Source: G963422745 sp963422745 (GTDB lineage Bacteria > Actinomycetota > Acidimicrobiia > Acidimicrobiales > Aldehydirespiratoraceae). Taken from it: 64,000 nucleotides of DNA. The stretch covers positions 434,001 to 498,000 of the forward strand of contig OY730477.1 of NCBI GenBank assembly GCA_963422745.1, given 5' to 3'. The notes below the pieces were generated by a model. The model searched no databases, was not told where the DNA came from, and saw nothing but the letters and a program-made list of their open reading frames with translations. The position numbers and the translations under genes are program-made. Shown in pieces: positions 35,748 to 44,238 of this stretch. The first letter of the stretch is position 1, and each line of letters begins with the position of its first letter.

Positions 35748-36156
35748 CACCCGAGGATACGCCGCGCGCTGGCCCCACAAGAAACATGTCAACGAATCAA
35801 AACCCGCGGCGCCGGAGCGAGGTTGTCGGAACTGCGGGTAGGTGACGATTCCCGGCGTGGCCGAACGATCTGTTCGTGCCCCCAATTGAGCGGCTGGGTG
35901 TCTACGGCACTCGAATACTTTTGCGTTTCGCGAAGTGTCGATATTTGTTCGGATCCCATCTGTTCGGATCCCATCTGAGCGTCTGCGGCGCCACTGAAGA
36001 ATAACAACATTGGAATTATCCACTGAGTTTTCCATAGTCTGTGGGTAACTCAACTCGGGTTCAGTTCACACAGAGTCCACGTCACACAGACCTGTGACTT
36101 GTCGGGGCTCAATCCCAGTGTTGGGCGTATCAGGTACCCGGCCGCAGAGACCGGAT
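35748..36156. other. 409-base intergenic region with DnaA-box-like words
   Basis: No gene is seen. The segment is more AT-rich than its surroundings. It contains TTATCCACT at 36016-36024 and TGTGGGTAA at 36040-36048, each one mismatch from a DnaA box, plus a duplicated TCTGTTCGGATCCCA near 35943-35973. It probably holds the crgA promoter. Confidence 0.4.
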
Positions 36157-36408
36157 TCATTCGATCGGAGCGACGAGGTCCATATCCTCAAGGCAGTGTC
36201 GTGGCGGCTGCGGATCCTCATTGACCGACGCCGTCATTTTGACTTCGGTGCCGCAGATTGAGCAGCGGTAGCCGAATTTCACCTTGCGGAGCTCGCCAGC
36301 AGGAGGTGGCGCGGGAACGGGTCTGGCCAGCCCCCTGAGCATCCCAAGCCCGACTCGGATGATCAGCCAAGCTGCTGCTATAGCGATCAGGACGTTGACG
36401 ACAGTCAC
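36157..36408 (-). CDS. Small membrane protein with a zinc-ribbon-like motif
   Basis: An 83-residue protein with one N-terminal hydrophobic helix (about 3-25) and a soluble part containing CSICGTEVKM, with a later RHCLEDM. The C-x2-C pair and single Cys recall a short rubredoxin or zinc-ribbon motif, though the fourth ligand is unclear. No function is known. It lies alone between two intergenic regions. Confidence 0.6.
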   Translation of the reverse strand: MTVVNVLIAIAAAWLIIRVGLGMLRGLARPVPAPPPAGELRKVKFGYRCSICGTEVKMTASVNEDPQPPRHCLEDMDLVAPIE

Positions 36409-36734
36409 GGCAAAATCCTATTACCGGTGCAGGGGTAGCCTTGTGCTGACCAGTACCCAACATTCGGCTAGCACCAAACATTCTGTTAGCACCAGACTGT
36501 CCGTTCGCCACTGCGGACATTCGCGATAGGTCAAATCGATTCGGCTCGCCTACAAGCTGCCTGTTTCCGGGAGTTCTGTTTCAGGGCGATTCTGATTGAG
36601 TAAGACCCGATCAATCCCCAACGTTATCGGTGTCTTCTACACCATACGCGTGACTCGGCTCGCGTGGTGCAGTCGATCAGTCCCCGACGTTATCGGTGTC
36701 TTCTACACTGCGGTTGACGAAAGGAAGATCTTTG
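36409..36734. promoter_or_regulatory. Upstream region of doxX with two 34 bp direct repeats
   Basis: No gene is seen in this 326-base region. A 34 bp block beginning GATCARTCCCCRACGTTATC and ending CTTCTACAC occurs at 36609-36642 and 36675-36708, 66 bases apart. The second copy ends 26 bases before the doxX start. The spacing and identity suggest a repeated regulator or promoter element, but no known consensus was recognised. Short repeats of CTAGCACCA-like words lie at 36465-36495. Confidence 0.5.
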
Positions 36735-37283
36735 ATGCTCTCCACGATTCTTGCCGCCGATAGCTACATAGCCGGTACCGACGAGTTAAGCCTCGGCCTG
36801 CTTGTGTTGCGTGTCGGCGTTGGGCTGACACTCGCCGCGCACGGATACGCCAAGTACTTCAAAGGCGGCCGGATTGCTGGCACGGCAGGATGGTTCGATT
36901 CGATGGGTATGCGTCCCGGCAGGTTCCACGCCATCCTGGCCGCTTCCACGGAAATCGGCGCTGGTTTGCTGTTCGCCGCGGGTCTCGTCACGCCGCTGGC
37001 GGCGCTCGCCTTCGTTGGCCTCATGTTTGTGGCGTATTACACCAGCCATCGTTCCAACGGGTTCTTCATTGTAGGCAACGGCTACGAGTACAACTTCGTG
37101 CTGGCAATCATCGCCACCGCGGTGACAATCACGGGACCTGGCAAGTACTCGCTTGACTACACCTTGGGGATGATTGAGGATTTTGACGGCTGGATCGGGT
37201 TGCTGATCGCAGCCGGGGGTGGCGTGGCTGCGGCGATTGGTCAACTAGCTGTCTTTTACCGGCCGCCTGCATCTGAGGGTTGA
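36735..37283 (+). CDS. DoxX family membrane protein
   Basis: A 182-residue integral membrane protein of the DoxX group. Its first conserved segment is LRVGVGLTLAAHGYAKYF, followed by GRIAGTAGWFDSMGM and four predicted helices. ATG 36735 has AGGA 9 bases upstream. The family includes thiosulfate-quinone oxidoreductase subunits and oxidative-stress membrane complexes, but no partner gene is adjacent, so the role is open. It is convergent with the permease gene, and its stop region is duplicated in the spacer (about 37272 and 37337). Confidence 0.85.
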   Translation: MLSTILAADSYIAGTDELSLGLLVLRVGVGLTLAAHGYAKYFKGGRIAGTAGWFDSMGMRPGRFHAILAASTEIGAGLLFAAGLVTPLAALAFVGLMFVAYYTSHRSNGFFIVGNGYEYNFVLAIIATAVTITGPGKYSLDYTLGMIEDFDGWIGLLIAAGGGVAAAIGQLAVFYRPPASEG

Positions 37284-37390
37284 CCCGGCGTGGTGGTTTG
37301 GCTGGGTTGGATGTGTTTCGTTCATCCAGAATGGCTGGTTGAGGTTTGACCGGCCCGGTGGTTTAGCTGCACCGTGGATGAAGGGCAGTC

Positions 37391-38410
37391 TCAGGCCAAC
37401 AAGGCGTGGGCCAGCAAACCACCGATCATTGCTACAGCAAACACGTAGGCGATAAAGACGGTAATGAGTTTGCGGTCAGCGAGTCTGGTGAGGATCACGA
37501 ATTCGGGGATGTTGGCACCTGCGCCGGAAATGGTCAGGGCGACGATCGCGCCGACCCCGACGCCTGCACCCGCCAAAGCGTCGGCGATCGGAATGAAAAG
37601 GCTGGTCTCGATATACAGCGGCGTGCCCAGCGCAGCCGCGACCGGCACGGCAAGGACTCCGTTGTCGCCAGTGATCGCGGCGACGTCAGTGGGCGACACC
37701 AGCACCTCAATCGCCATGCCAATTCCCAGCCCGGCGAGGAGTATCCATCCCACTGAGCGCAGCAAAGCCACCGCGGCGCGCGTCGCAGCGCGGGCCTCGA
37801 TCCCGAACCCCTGCCATGGCTGCTCCTGCGGATCGCAACCCGTGTCGCAACCGGTGCTGCCCCCGGGATCCAAGCCGGTTGTTGGTGGTGTCGTGGCCTG
37901 TGAGGAATCGGCGAGGGATGCGTGCAAGCGCTCGGGGATCGCCGCCGTCTCTGTGGTGCGCCGTGAGCTGCCGACGGCGAAACCCGCGTTCAGTGGCAGT
38001 GGCTTGAGATGGGTTTCGATGGAACTGCGCTGAGCAACAAGCGCCAACCCCAGCGCCGCAGTGAACGCAACCGCTGTATACAACCCCGCCGCGCCCGGCC
38101 CGATGATCAACACCAGCGCGCCAAGAATCACCGGATCAAGTACGGGCGCAGCCGTGATGAACGCAACGTACCCCGCCGGAGGCACTCCCGCCTGTCGCAG
38201 GCCGATCAGCATCGGGATGGCGGAGTAGGTGCAAAACGGTGTCACAAACCCGATTGCGATTCCCTTCAACGCCGAAGTGAGCGGTGATCCGCCCATCCAC
38301 GCCCGCAGGCGTTGAGAACCGAGCCGTCGTTGGACGAGAAATACGCCGAATGTCACGGCGAAGAAGAGCGCGAGCAGCTCGGCCAGCAACAACAGTGTGT
38401 CGAAAATCAT
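37391..38410 (-). CDS. ArsP/DUF318-like permease
   Basis: A 339-residue membrane protein with about eight helices and a long hydrophilic insert (about 140-205). TPFCTYSAIPMLIGL and a late GTPLYIETSLFIPIADAL are the duplicated metal-transporter-like motifs of this permease group. Some members export trivalent organoarsenicals. The upstream arsR-type gene 8 bases away makes a metal(loid) role plausible. The insert is Cys-rich (TGCDTGCDP) and might bind metal. The substrate is inferred only from family and context. Confidence 0.78.
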   Translation of the reverse strand: MIFDTLLLLAELLALFFAVTFGVFLVQRRLGSQRLRAWMGGSPLTSALKGIAIGFVTPFCTYSAIPMLIGLRQAGVPPAGYVAFITAAPVLDPVILGALVLIIGPGAAGLYTAVAFTAALGLALVAQRSSIETHLKPLPLNAGFAVGSSRRTTETAAIPERLHASLADSSQATTPPTTGLDPGGSTGCDTGCDPQEQPWQGFGIEARAATRAAVALLRSVGWILLAGLGIGMAIEVLVSPTDVAAITGDNGVLAVPVAAALGTPLYIETSLFIPIADALAGAGVGVGAIVALTISGAGANIPEFVILTRLADRKLITVFIAYVFAVAMIGGLLAHALLA

Positions 38411-38417
38411 GGTCGGC

Positions 38418-38729
38418 CTAGTCGGGTTCGTATGAGGTCGCCATGATCGCGGCGGCCGCGGCGGGAAGAGCGGTCATGCATCCTTGATTGATTCGGATCA
38501 TGGTGTGGATCCCGTCGGGTTCTGCGAATACGAATTCGTCGTCGGCGAGTATCCGCAGGTGGCGCGACACCGTTGACTGGCTTCTGCCGATGTTGTCAAC
38601 TATCTCACCCACGGTCACCGGACGTGCCACTGCGGCGACAAAATTCAGCACTTGCAGCCGGGTGGCGTCAGATAGGCATCGAAACCAATCGGCGTACTCA
38701 TCCGCCTGAGTTCTGGAAATCATATTCAT
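38418..38729 (-). CDS. ArsR-type winged-helix repressor
   Basis: A 103-residue DNA-binding protein with LSDATRLQVLNFV, then TVGEIVDNIGRSQSTVSRHLRIL as the recognition helix, typical of ArsR/SmtB repressors. It lacks the classical Cys-Val-Cys metal motif; a single Cys lies at the C-terminal helix (NQGCMTALP). It presumably controls the permease downstream. Effector unknown. Confidence 0.85.
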   Translation of the reverse strand: MNMISRTQADEYADWFRCLSDATRLQVLNFVAAVARPVTVGEIVDNIGRSQSTVSRHLRILADDEFVFAEPDGIHTMIRINQGCMTALPAAAAAIMATSYEPD

Positions 38730-38812
38730 CGTTCATCGACGATAAACGATTAGTCTGGGTTTTGCAAGCGAGTCACCACATGGTGGTTGTGTGGCCGTCC
38801 CTCACAATGTCA

Positions 38813-39520
38813 TCACGCAATCGGTTCCAAAGTGTTGCCGACGCTTATGACACCTTCGGTCTCAACGGTCGCCCCGACACTCAGGGTTGAACCATGGTCT
38901 CGGTTGATCGTGCGAAGGACGTCAAGGTCCCGATTGAGGCCGGGTTGGGGTCGGGTGACCATCACGCAGCGAGGGATCGGGTGCGATACCCGCAGATGGA
39001 CTTCACCAATACGCACCAATCGGCCCACCAGGTTCTCCTCATCGGATCCGTCGACCACAATGTTTGCTCTGAAGCGACGCACATCCCAAGACCCAAGCGA
39101 AGCCTTGCTCAAGATCGAGATTCTGGATCGATCGCTGTCCTGCCAGGCCCCAACAGGACCTTGCCAGGAAACCCAGTCGGTTTCATTCTCCCAGTCCATC
39201 GGGTTTTCGAACTTAGCCTCACCGCGCAACGACCCAGCGGCTGCGAGGGTGACGGGCCGGTTCAGCCAGCTTGCGTAGTCCGTGTTGGTGCGTAGTTCGT
39301 CGCCGTTAGAGGTGACCACGACAGGGCTTGCGCCGGACATGTGGCATTTGGCCATCAACAACCGTGGTTCGCGTCGAGCGGTCAAGACGTTTCCGGTGGT
39401 GTTGTCAACCAGTCCCCAGCGACGGTCGTGGCAAAGGCCCAGCACGTCAACGGCCACGCTATCCACTCGCTCTCCACCGATTGACTTGATCGGGTAGCGC
39501 CAGAGTTCCACTATCCGCAT
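38813..39520 (-). CDS. MOSC-domain protein
   Basis: A 235-residue protein starting MRIVELWRYPIKSIGGERV, the MOSC N-terminal beta-barrel motif. LGLCHDRRWGLVD follows, and a late PIPRCVMVTRPQPGLNRDLDV carries a conserved Cys. MOSC proteins deliver sulfur to, or use, molybdenum cofactor. A molybdenum enzyme with its own maturation set lies 15 kb to the right, but no direct link is visible. ATG 39520 is preferred; ATG 39556 is also in frame. Confidence 0.83.
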   Translation of the reverse strand: MRIVELWRYPIKSIGGERVDSVAVDVLGLCHDRRWGLVDNTTGNVLTARREPRLLMAKCHMSGASPVVVTSNGDELRTNTDYASWLNRPVTLAAAGSLRGEAKFENPMDWENETDWVSWQGPVGAWQDSDRSRISILSKASLGSWDVRRFRANIVVDGSDEENLVGRLVRIGEVHLRVSHPIPRCVMVTRPQPGLNRDLDVLRTINRDHGSTLSVGATVETEGVISVGNTLEPIA

Positions 39521-39559
39521 CAGTTCACGCGATCGGCGGGTCCCATACAGTGCCACACA

Positions 39560-40441
39560 TCAGGGTGCGGCGATCGTGAACGTCACAGGATCGAAAACCC
39601 CGATTGAAGCGTCGACGGTGACGGAATCGGCCCATGCGTCAAGCGCTTCAAACTCGAAAAGGGTAATTGCCTCGCTTGCCATGTCCTGGCGACTACGGGT
39701 CTCGGTTGCTGCGATCTGGGCAGGATCGGCGCTCGGGTGGTTTTCGGTCGTGGCTGGGCCGACAGACTCAATCTCGATTATGTGCCAGCCGAACTCGGTC
39801 TGCACAGGTCCGATTACCTCGCCGGTAGAAGCGGCATAGGCGGCCTCCTCAAAGGCGCTGACGAACCTTCCTCGGGGTCCGCAACCGAGATCACCGCCTT
39901 CGGCACCGCTAGGTCCGGTTGACAGCTCCTTCGCCAACTCTGCGAAGTCGTCCCCGCCGTTGACACGTTCGAGTGCGTCTTGGGCCTCCTGCTCGGTTGT
40001 GGTGAGAATGTGGTTGCTGCACAGGTAGTCCACTGGCGCAGGCGGAGGGCTTGATGCGACCTCTTCGTCGGCCCAGCGACCGAGCGAAAAGCTCAAAGCG
40101 GCTCTGGTGACGATCGATTCACGCGCCGCTTCCTGGACGTCGCTGCGCGCAGGTGGAACGCGAGCCTCGGCTTCGTTTCGGTCTTCGGTAGTGGGGGCGA
40201 TGTCTTCTGCCTCGGCCTGCAAAACGATGGCGGACAAGTTGAGCCAGTCAGCTACGGTGTTGGAGATTTTTTGGGGAACCGTGTTCTCCCCGAAGGGCAA
40301 TAAACGGTCAAGATCGGAGCGGGTCATAACCCGGTCGCCTATTGATGCGACGGTTGCGTCATCAGGGGCGCTGTCGCCGCAGGACCCTGCCATGAGCGCG
40401 AGAACACAACCCAACACCAGTATCAAGCGACGCGAATTCAC
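39560..40441 (-). CDS. PpiC/SurA-type peptidyl-prolyl isomerase lipoprotein
   Basis: A 293-residue predicted lipoprotein with lipobox LMAGSC (Cys21). A helical N-terminal part (about 30-135) precedes a parvulin domain (about 138-235) with CSNHILTTTEQEAQDAL, the hallmark LAKELSTGPSGAEGGDLG, and PVQTEFGWHIIEIESV. It would assist folding of exported proteins outside the membrane. It lies just upstream of the MOSC gene on the same strand, 39 bases apart. Confidence 0.9.
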   Translation of the reverse strand: MNSRRLILVLGCVLALMAGSCGDSAPDDATVASIGDRVMTRSDLDRLLPFGENTVPQKISNTVADWLNLSAIVLQAEAEDIAPTTEDRNEAEARVPPARSDVQEAARESIVTRAALSFSLGRWADEEVASSPPPAPVDYLCSNHILTTTEQEAQDALERVNGGDDFAELAKELSTGPSGAEGGDLGCGPRGRFVSAFEEAAYAASTGEVIGPVQTEFGWHIIEIESVGPATTENHPSADPAQIAATETRSRQDMASEAITLFEFEALDAWADSVTVDASIGVFDPVTFTIAAP

Positions 40442-40500
40442 GAACTGGTAAGGCTATCTGAGCCGTCTTCGGGATCCAGCGTGTAGCCCATGCCCAACGG

Positions 40501-40886
40501 GTTGCTCGGGTGTTTGGGGATGCAGGTGCTTGGTTTGTGTGGTGGTGTGGTTGGACAACAGTGTTGTTGGGGTACGGGTTGCTCGGGTGTTTGGGGGTGC
40601 AGGTGTTTGGTTTGTGTGGTGGTGTGGTTGGACAACAGTGTTGTTGGGGTACGGGTTGCTCGGGTGTTTGGGGATGTGGGTAGTTGGTTTGTGTGGTGGT
40701 GTGGTTGGACAACAGTGTTGTTGGGGTACGGGTTGCTCGGGTGTTTGGGGGTGCAGGTGTTTGGTTTGTGTGGTGGTGTGGTTGGACAACAGTGTTGTTG
40801 GGGTACGGGTTGCTCGGGTGTTTGGGGATGCAGGTGCTTGGTTTGTGTGGTGGTGTGGTTGGACAAGAGTGTTGTTGGGGTATAGG
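40501..40886. repeat. 77 bp G-rich tandem array
   Basis: Five 77 bp units start GTTGCTCGGGTGTTTGGGG at 40501, 40578, 40655, 40732 and 40809, then break off at 40886. The plus strand is almost free of A and C within runs and has repeated GGGG/GGTGGTG words, so it could form G-quadruplexes. It sits between two minus-strand genes, ubiX downstream end and ppiC-type start. As 77 is not a multiple of three, Pro/His/Thr-rich open frames arise in all three minus frames. They look like artefacts. Confidence 0.95.
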
Positions 40887-40890
40887 TCGC

Positions 40891-41544
40891 TCAGGTGCGG
40901 GTATTGTCGAAACCCCAACGCTTGATCGGGGCGGCGTCAATGTCGAGATGCTCCAGGGCCCTGACCACGCTGTGGGTCACGAGATCGTCGATTGTGCAGG
41001 GGCGAGCGTAGAACGCCGGTACCGGCGGGAAGATCACAGCTCCGCTCTCGGCGGCCTGTTGACACAACCGTAGGTGGCCTAGGTGAAGAGGCGTCTCGCG
41101 AACCATCAGCACCAACGGCCGACGTTCCTTTAAGGTGACGTCAGCGGCCCTGCCCAACAGGTCGGCGCTGTAGGAGTTGGCGATCACCGACAGCGACTTG
41201 ATGGAGCACGGGGCGACGATCATCCCGATCGTCGGGAACGATCCGCTGGCTATCGGTGCGGCGATGTCACGCGAGCTGTGCACGACGCTGGCAAGCGCTT
41301 GCACGGATTCAACATTGAAAGTCGACTCAGTGCCCAAGGCGACCTTCGCGGATCCGGTTAGCACGAGATGTGTTTCGACATGGGCCAGGTTTGCCAGTAG
41401 TTCCAGTGTGCGGATGCCGTAGACGACACCGCTCGCTCCTGTGATCCCCACCACCACACGCCTCGTCGCGGTGTCTCGGGTGGTCTTATCGGTGTCTCGG
41501 GTAGTACCTTGGGAAGGCTGGCTCGCAAGGTTGGCCGAACTCAC
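40891..41544 (-). CDS. ubiX: UbiX-like flavin prenyltransferase
   Basis: A 217-residue flavoprotein that attaches dimethylallyl to FMN, making the prenylated flavin used by UbiD enzymes. VVVGITGASGVVYGIRTLELL binds FMN, and FPTIGMIVAPCSIKSLS and LKERRPLVLMVRETPLHLGHL are typical. The GTG start overlaps the upstream ubiD stop as GTGA. It is the last gene of the eight-gene minus-strand operon and directly supports the UbiD-type decarboxylase. The Thr/Asp-rich N-terminus contains a small tandem repeat. Confidence 0.94.
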   Translation of the reverse strand: MSSANLASQPSQGTTRDTDKTTRDTATRRVVVGITGASGVVYGIRTLELLANLAHVETHLVLTGSAKVALGTESTFNVESVQALASVVHSSRDIAAPIASGSFPTIGMIVAPCSIKSLSVIANSYSADLLGRAADVTLKERRPLVLMVRETPLHLGHLRLCQQAAESGAVIFPPVPAFYARPCTIDDLVTHSVVRALEHLDIDAAPIKRWGFDNTRT

Positions 41545-42881
41545 GACAGGTAGCTGCTCAGGTCAACTGGTGTGTAAGCGACCCGTTGGCCGTACTCACG
41601 ACGTTCACGTTTGTAGGTGGCGTCGATGCCCAGCTTGAAGCTCACCCCCTGGTGATCTGCGATCGGGTCCATCTCGTGACCCTGAGCACCGTCAACGATG
41701 AAGATGTCGCGGCGCCAGTCAACTCGGTTAGTGAGAGCCCACAGCAGCTCCGACGGATGCTCAACATCAATGTCGCGATCAACCACCACCACGTTTCGGA
41801 TGTTGATATGGGCCGCCATGGCAGCCATTGCCAGGTTCCTGGGCTGACCAGGATTGTCACGTTCGATCCGGATTATGGCTAAGAACCCGTTGCCGTAAGG
41901 CGGGATATGAACCTCTGCGCCGGGATCAATATGACGGACGAAGCGGCGCAGCAACGGTTCGCGTGGCAACACGTTGCCCAGCAGGATGTGCTCATACCAG
42001 CCGGGAATGATCGTCTGGTAGATCGGGTCGTCACGCCAGTAAATCGAGGTGATTTCGACGGTGGGTGAATCCCAGGGCTCGCCGTGATAGCCGTGGAACT
42101 CCGCCAGTGGGCCCTCATGGCGCCGACTCGCAGGCCGGATCACTCCTTTTAGCACTACCTCGGCCGCGGCCGGTACTGCGATCCCGGAATCGTCGACAAG
42201 AGCCACCTCAATTGCTCGACCTCGTAGTGCCCCGGCTATGTGTAGTTCATCGACGGGCGTGCGCACCGCGGCGGCGATCGTGACGGCCGGATCCAATCCG
42301 ATGGCCAACACCACCCCGAAGGGTGCTTCGGGGTCCGAACGAGCCTTCATGAACGTGCCCACATCACGCCATTGGTTGACGTTGAACCCCAAGATGTTGC
42401 GCTCGAATCGCAGCATCCTGTTGTAGGACAGATTGCCACGGCCGCTCACCGGATCGGTGACGATCGTCACCGCCCCCGTGATGAAGGCACCGCCGTCGCC
42501 GAGGGAGTGGGTGGGAATTGGAATGGCGCCCAAGTCAACCTTGTCGCCGCGGATGACGTTGTCGTGCCAAGCCGGGCGCTGCACCGTCACCGGGGCGATG
42601 CCGCTGGCCGGATCCAGTGCGTGCTCCATTCGATTGATGACCTCTGTGGGTTCGCAACCGAGCGCGACCGCAGCCTGCCGACGGTTCGCAACCGCACCCG
42701 AAGCGACCCGCCAGTCGCTGCCCGCCACGTTCTCGAACATCCCAGCGCCGGTGCCGTTGCGTTCCAGAGCGGCTGCAACGTCGGCGAGTTCATGTTTGAG
42801 CGAGACTTCGCGGTTAATCCGGTGGAGCAGTCCGGCCTCCTCCAAGGCAGACAAATAGCTGCGCAGATCGTCGATTCTCAT
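41541..42881 (-). CDS. UbiD-family decarboxylase
   Basis: A 446-residue prenyl-FMN-dependent (de)carboxylase. It opens MRIDDLRSYLSALEEAGLLHRI. It contains SYNRMLRFERNILGFN, GVVLAIGLDPAVTIAAAVRTP and RRHEGPLAEFHGYHGEPWD (likely the Arg and Glu residues at the flavin site), and ends near GQRVAYTPV. The family acts on aromatic or conjugated acids. Neighbours are ring-attacking enzymes rather than ubiquinone genes, so a catabolic aromatic or heteroaromatic acid is more likely than quinone synthesis. ATG 42881 overlaps the previous gene by ATGA, and an alternative start at 42941 is in frame. Confidence 0.93.
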   Translation of the reverse strand: MRIDDLRSYLSALEEAGLLHRINREVSLKHELADVAAALERNGTGAGMFENVAGSDWRVASGAVANRRQAAVALGCEPTEVINRMEHALDPASGIAPVTVQRPAWHDNVIRGDKVDLGAIPIPTHSLGDGGAFITGAVTIVTDPVSGRGNLSYNRMLRFERNILGFNVNQWRDVGTFMKARSDPEAPFGVVLAIGLDPAVTIAAAVRTPVDELHIAGALRGRAIEVALVDDSGIAVPAAAEVVLKGVIRPASRRHEGPLAEFHGYHGEPWDSPTVEITSIYWRDDPIYQTIIPGWYEHILLGNVLPREPLLRRFVRHIDPGAEVHIPPYGNGFLAIIRIERDNPGQPRNLAMAAMAAHINIRNVVVVDRDIDVEHPSELLWALTNRVDWRRDIFIVDGAQGHEMDPIADHQGVSFKLGIDATYKRERREYGQRVAYTPVDLSSYLS

Positions 42882-44221
42882 GGCGTGGTTTGCCGGTTCG
42901 AGGACTCCGACTGGGTTGGTGGTGGATTGCCGATAATCCACGACTGGACCTTGGTTGCGGCCACGGGATTTCCACCCCGGTAGACGGTGCGAGCCGTGGG
43001 AGCATCTGCGATGGCTTCACGAGCTGATGCAGAGTTGATCACGACGAAGTCAGCAGGATCGCCGACCTCAAAGTTCACTTCGGGTACTCCCAGGGCTCGG
43101 CGAGCGTTGTTGGAGACCATCCCCAGGGCCACTTCTGGAAGTCGGTGGCCAGCCATGATCATCAGCGAGGCTGTCTCAAGTGGGTCGCTGCGCCCAACCG
43201 GATTGAACGGGTCCTGCACGTTGTCGCCACCTGCGGCAACTTCGGCACCGGCTTCGAGCAAAGCATCGACGGCGGTAATGCCCCGTGGTGTTGCGCACCG
43301 GTGATCGCGGCCCTGTAGGAACAAATTGGTCTGGGGAAGCGGAAACACGCTGATGCCTGCCTGTGCCACAAGCGCCGCCACTTCGGTCTGCACGGACGGC
43401 TGCTGCATTCCGAGGGTAACGCAGTGACTCGCTGCGACGGGATGCCCGAAACCCCTGTCCATAACCGCTCTTGCGAGGACGGGCAGAAAGAACACCCCCG
43501 AGTCAAGTGTTTCGTCGACGTGCAGATCGATCCCGATTCCGGCTTCGGTGGCAACGTCGATGGCGTGATCGATCATCTTGTTGCCTTTGTCGTTCGGCTC
43601 AAGATGCGGACATCCACCCACGAGGTCGGCTCCGGCGCTTACCGCGGCATCAAGCGCGGCTCGGTTGGCTCGGGCCTCGGCGCCGTTGCCGATGATCGGC
43701 GACACCGTCAAAGCCACGGTCTGCACGTCGATGATCCCGTCGAGCATGGCTGCAGCCTCGCGCACTGCCGTAATGCCCGACGCCGCGGTGCAGGCACCGA
43801 CATTGACATGGGTCCGAACATGAAGGACCCCGTTTCGAACCAGGGCCTGCATGGCCGACACGGCACGGGTCACGGTGTTGGCGTAGTCGAACAAGCCCGC
43901 CGCTGCAGCAACGGACCATGCCTGAATCGCTCCGTCGAGGTCGCCGCTCGGGTTGGGCACCAACTCCGCTGTGAACGCCTTGTCAAGGTGGGCGTGCGGT
44001 TCGGCGAAGGCGCCCAGCACCAGTGCACGCTGCAGGTCCACGATCTCGACACCATCAGTTTGCTGATCGACTTGGCGGCCAGCGGGCTGCGCAGCGTGGT
44101 GTTCAGCTTCGCGAACGTTGGGGTCGTCCGCAGCTGTGATGCGCGAAATGACACCTTCGGTGATCTCCAAGTCGACGCAGCGCCCGTCGGCCAGTCGCGC
44201 ATTTCGCAGTATCTGTCTCAT
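42878..44221 (-). CDS. Cytosine-deaminase-like amidohydrolase
   Basis: A 447-residue zinc or iron hydrolase of the cytosine deaminase group. Metal and catalytic motifs are EPHAHLDKAF, the mid-protein DLHVDETLDSG, a later SHCVTLGM and GGDNVQDPFNPVG, which aligns with the last metal Asp. Expected reactions include deamination or hydrolysis of a pyrimidine-like ring. It lies inside the operon between an LLM oxidoreductase (17 bases) and the UbiD gene (4-base overlap), so it acts on a pathway intermediate. The substrate is not readable. Confidence 0.85.
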   Translation of the reverse strand: MRQILRNARLADGRCVDLEITEGVISRITAADDPNVREAEHHAAQPAGRQVDQQTDGVEIVDLQRALVLGAFAEPHAHLDKAFTAELVPNPSGDLDGAIQAWSVAAAAGLFDYANTVTRAVSAMQALVRNGVLHVRTHVNVGACTAASGITAVREAAAMLDGIIDVQTVALTVSPIIGNGAEARANRAALDAAVSAGADLVGGCPHLEPNDKGNKMIDHAIDVATEAGIGIDLHVDETLDSGVFFLPVLARAVMDRGFGHPVAASHCVTLGMQQPSVQTEVAALVAQAGISVFPLPQTNLFLQGRDHRCATPRGITAVDALLEAGAEVAAGGDNVQDPFNPVGRSDPLETASLMIMAGHRLPEVALGMVSNNARRALGVPEVNFEVGDPADFVVINSASAREAIADAPTARTVYRGGNPVAATKVQSWIIGNPPPTQSESSNRQTTP

Positions 44222-44238
44222 TGCTATCTGTCTCTTGC

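Noticed and set aside
36016..36048. Replication origin from DnaA-box-like words near crgA
   Set aside because: Only two near-matches, no dnaA, dnaN, gyrB or parAB in the neighbourhood, and no box cluster.
40891..42881. Ubiquinone biosynthesis pair UbiX/UbiD
   Set aside because: Neighbours are importer and heterocycle enzymes, so a catabolic prenyl-flavin system is favoured.
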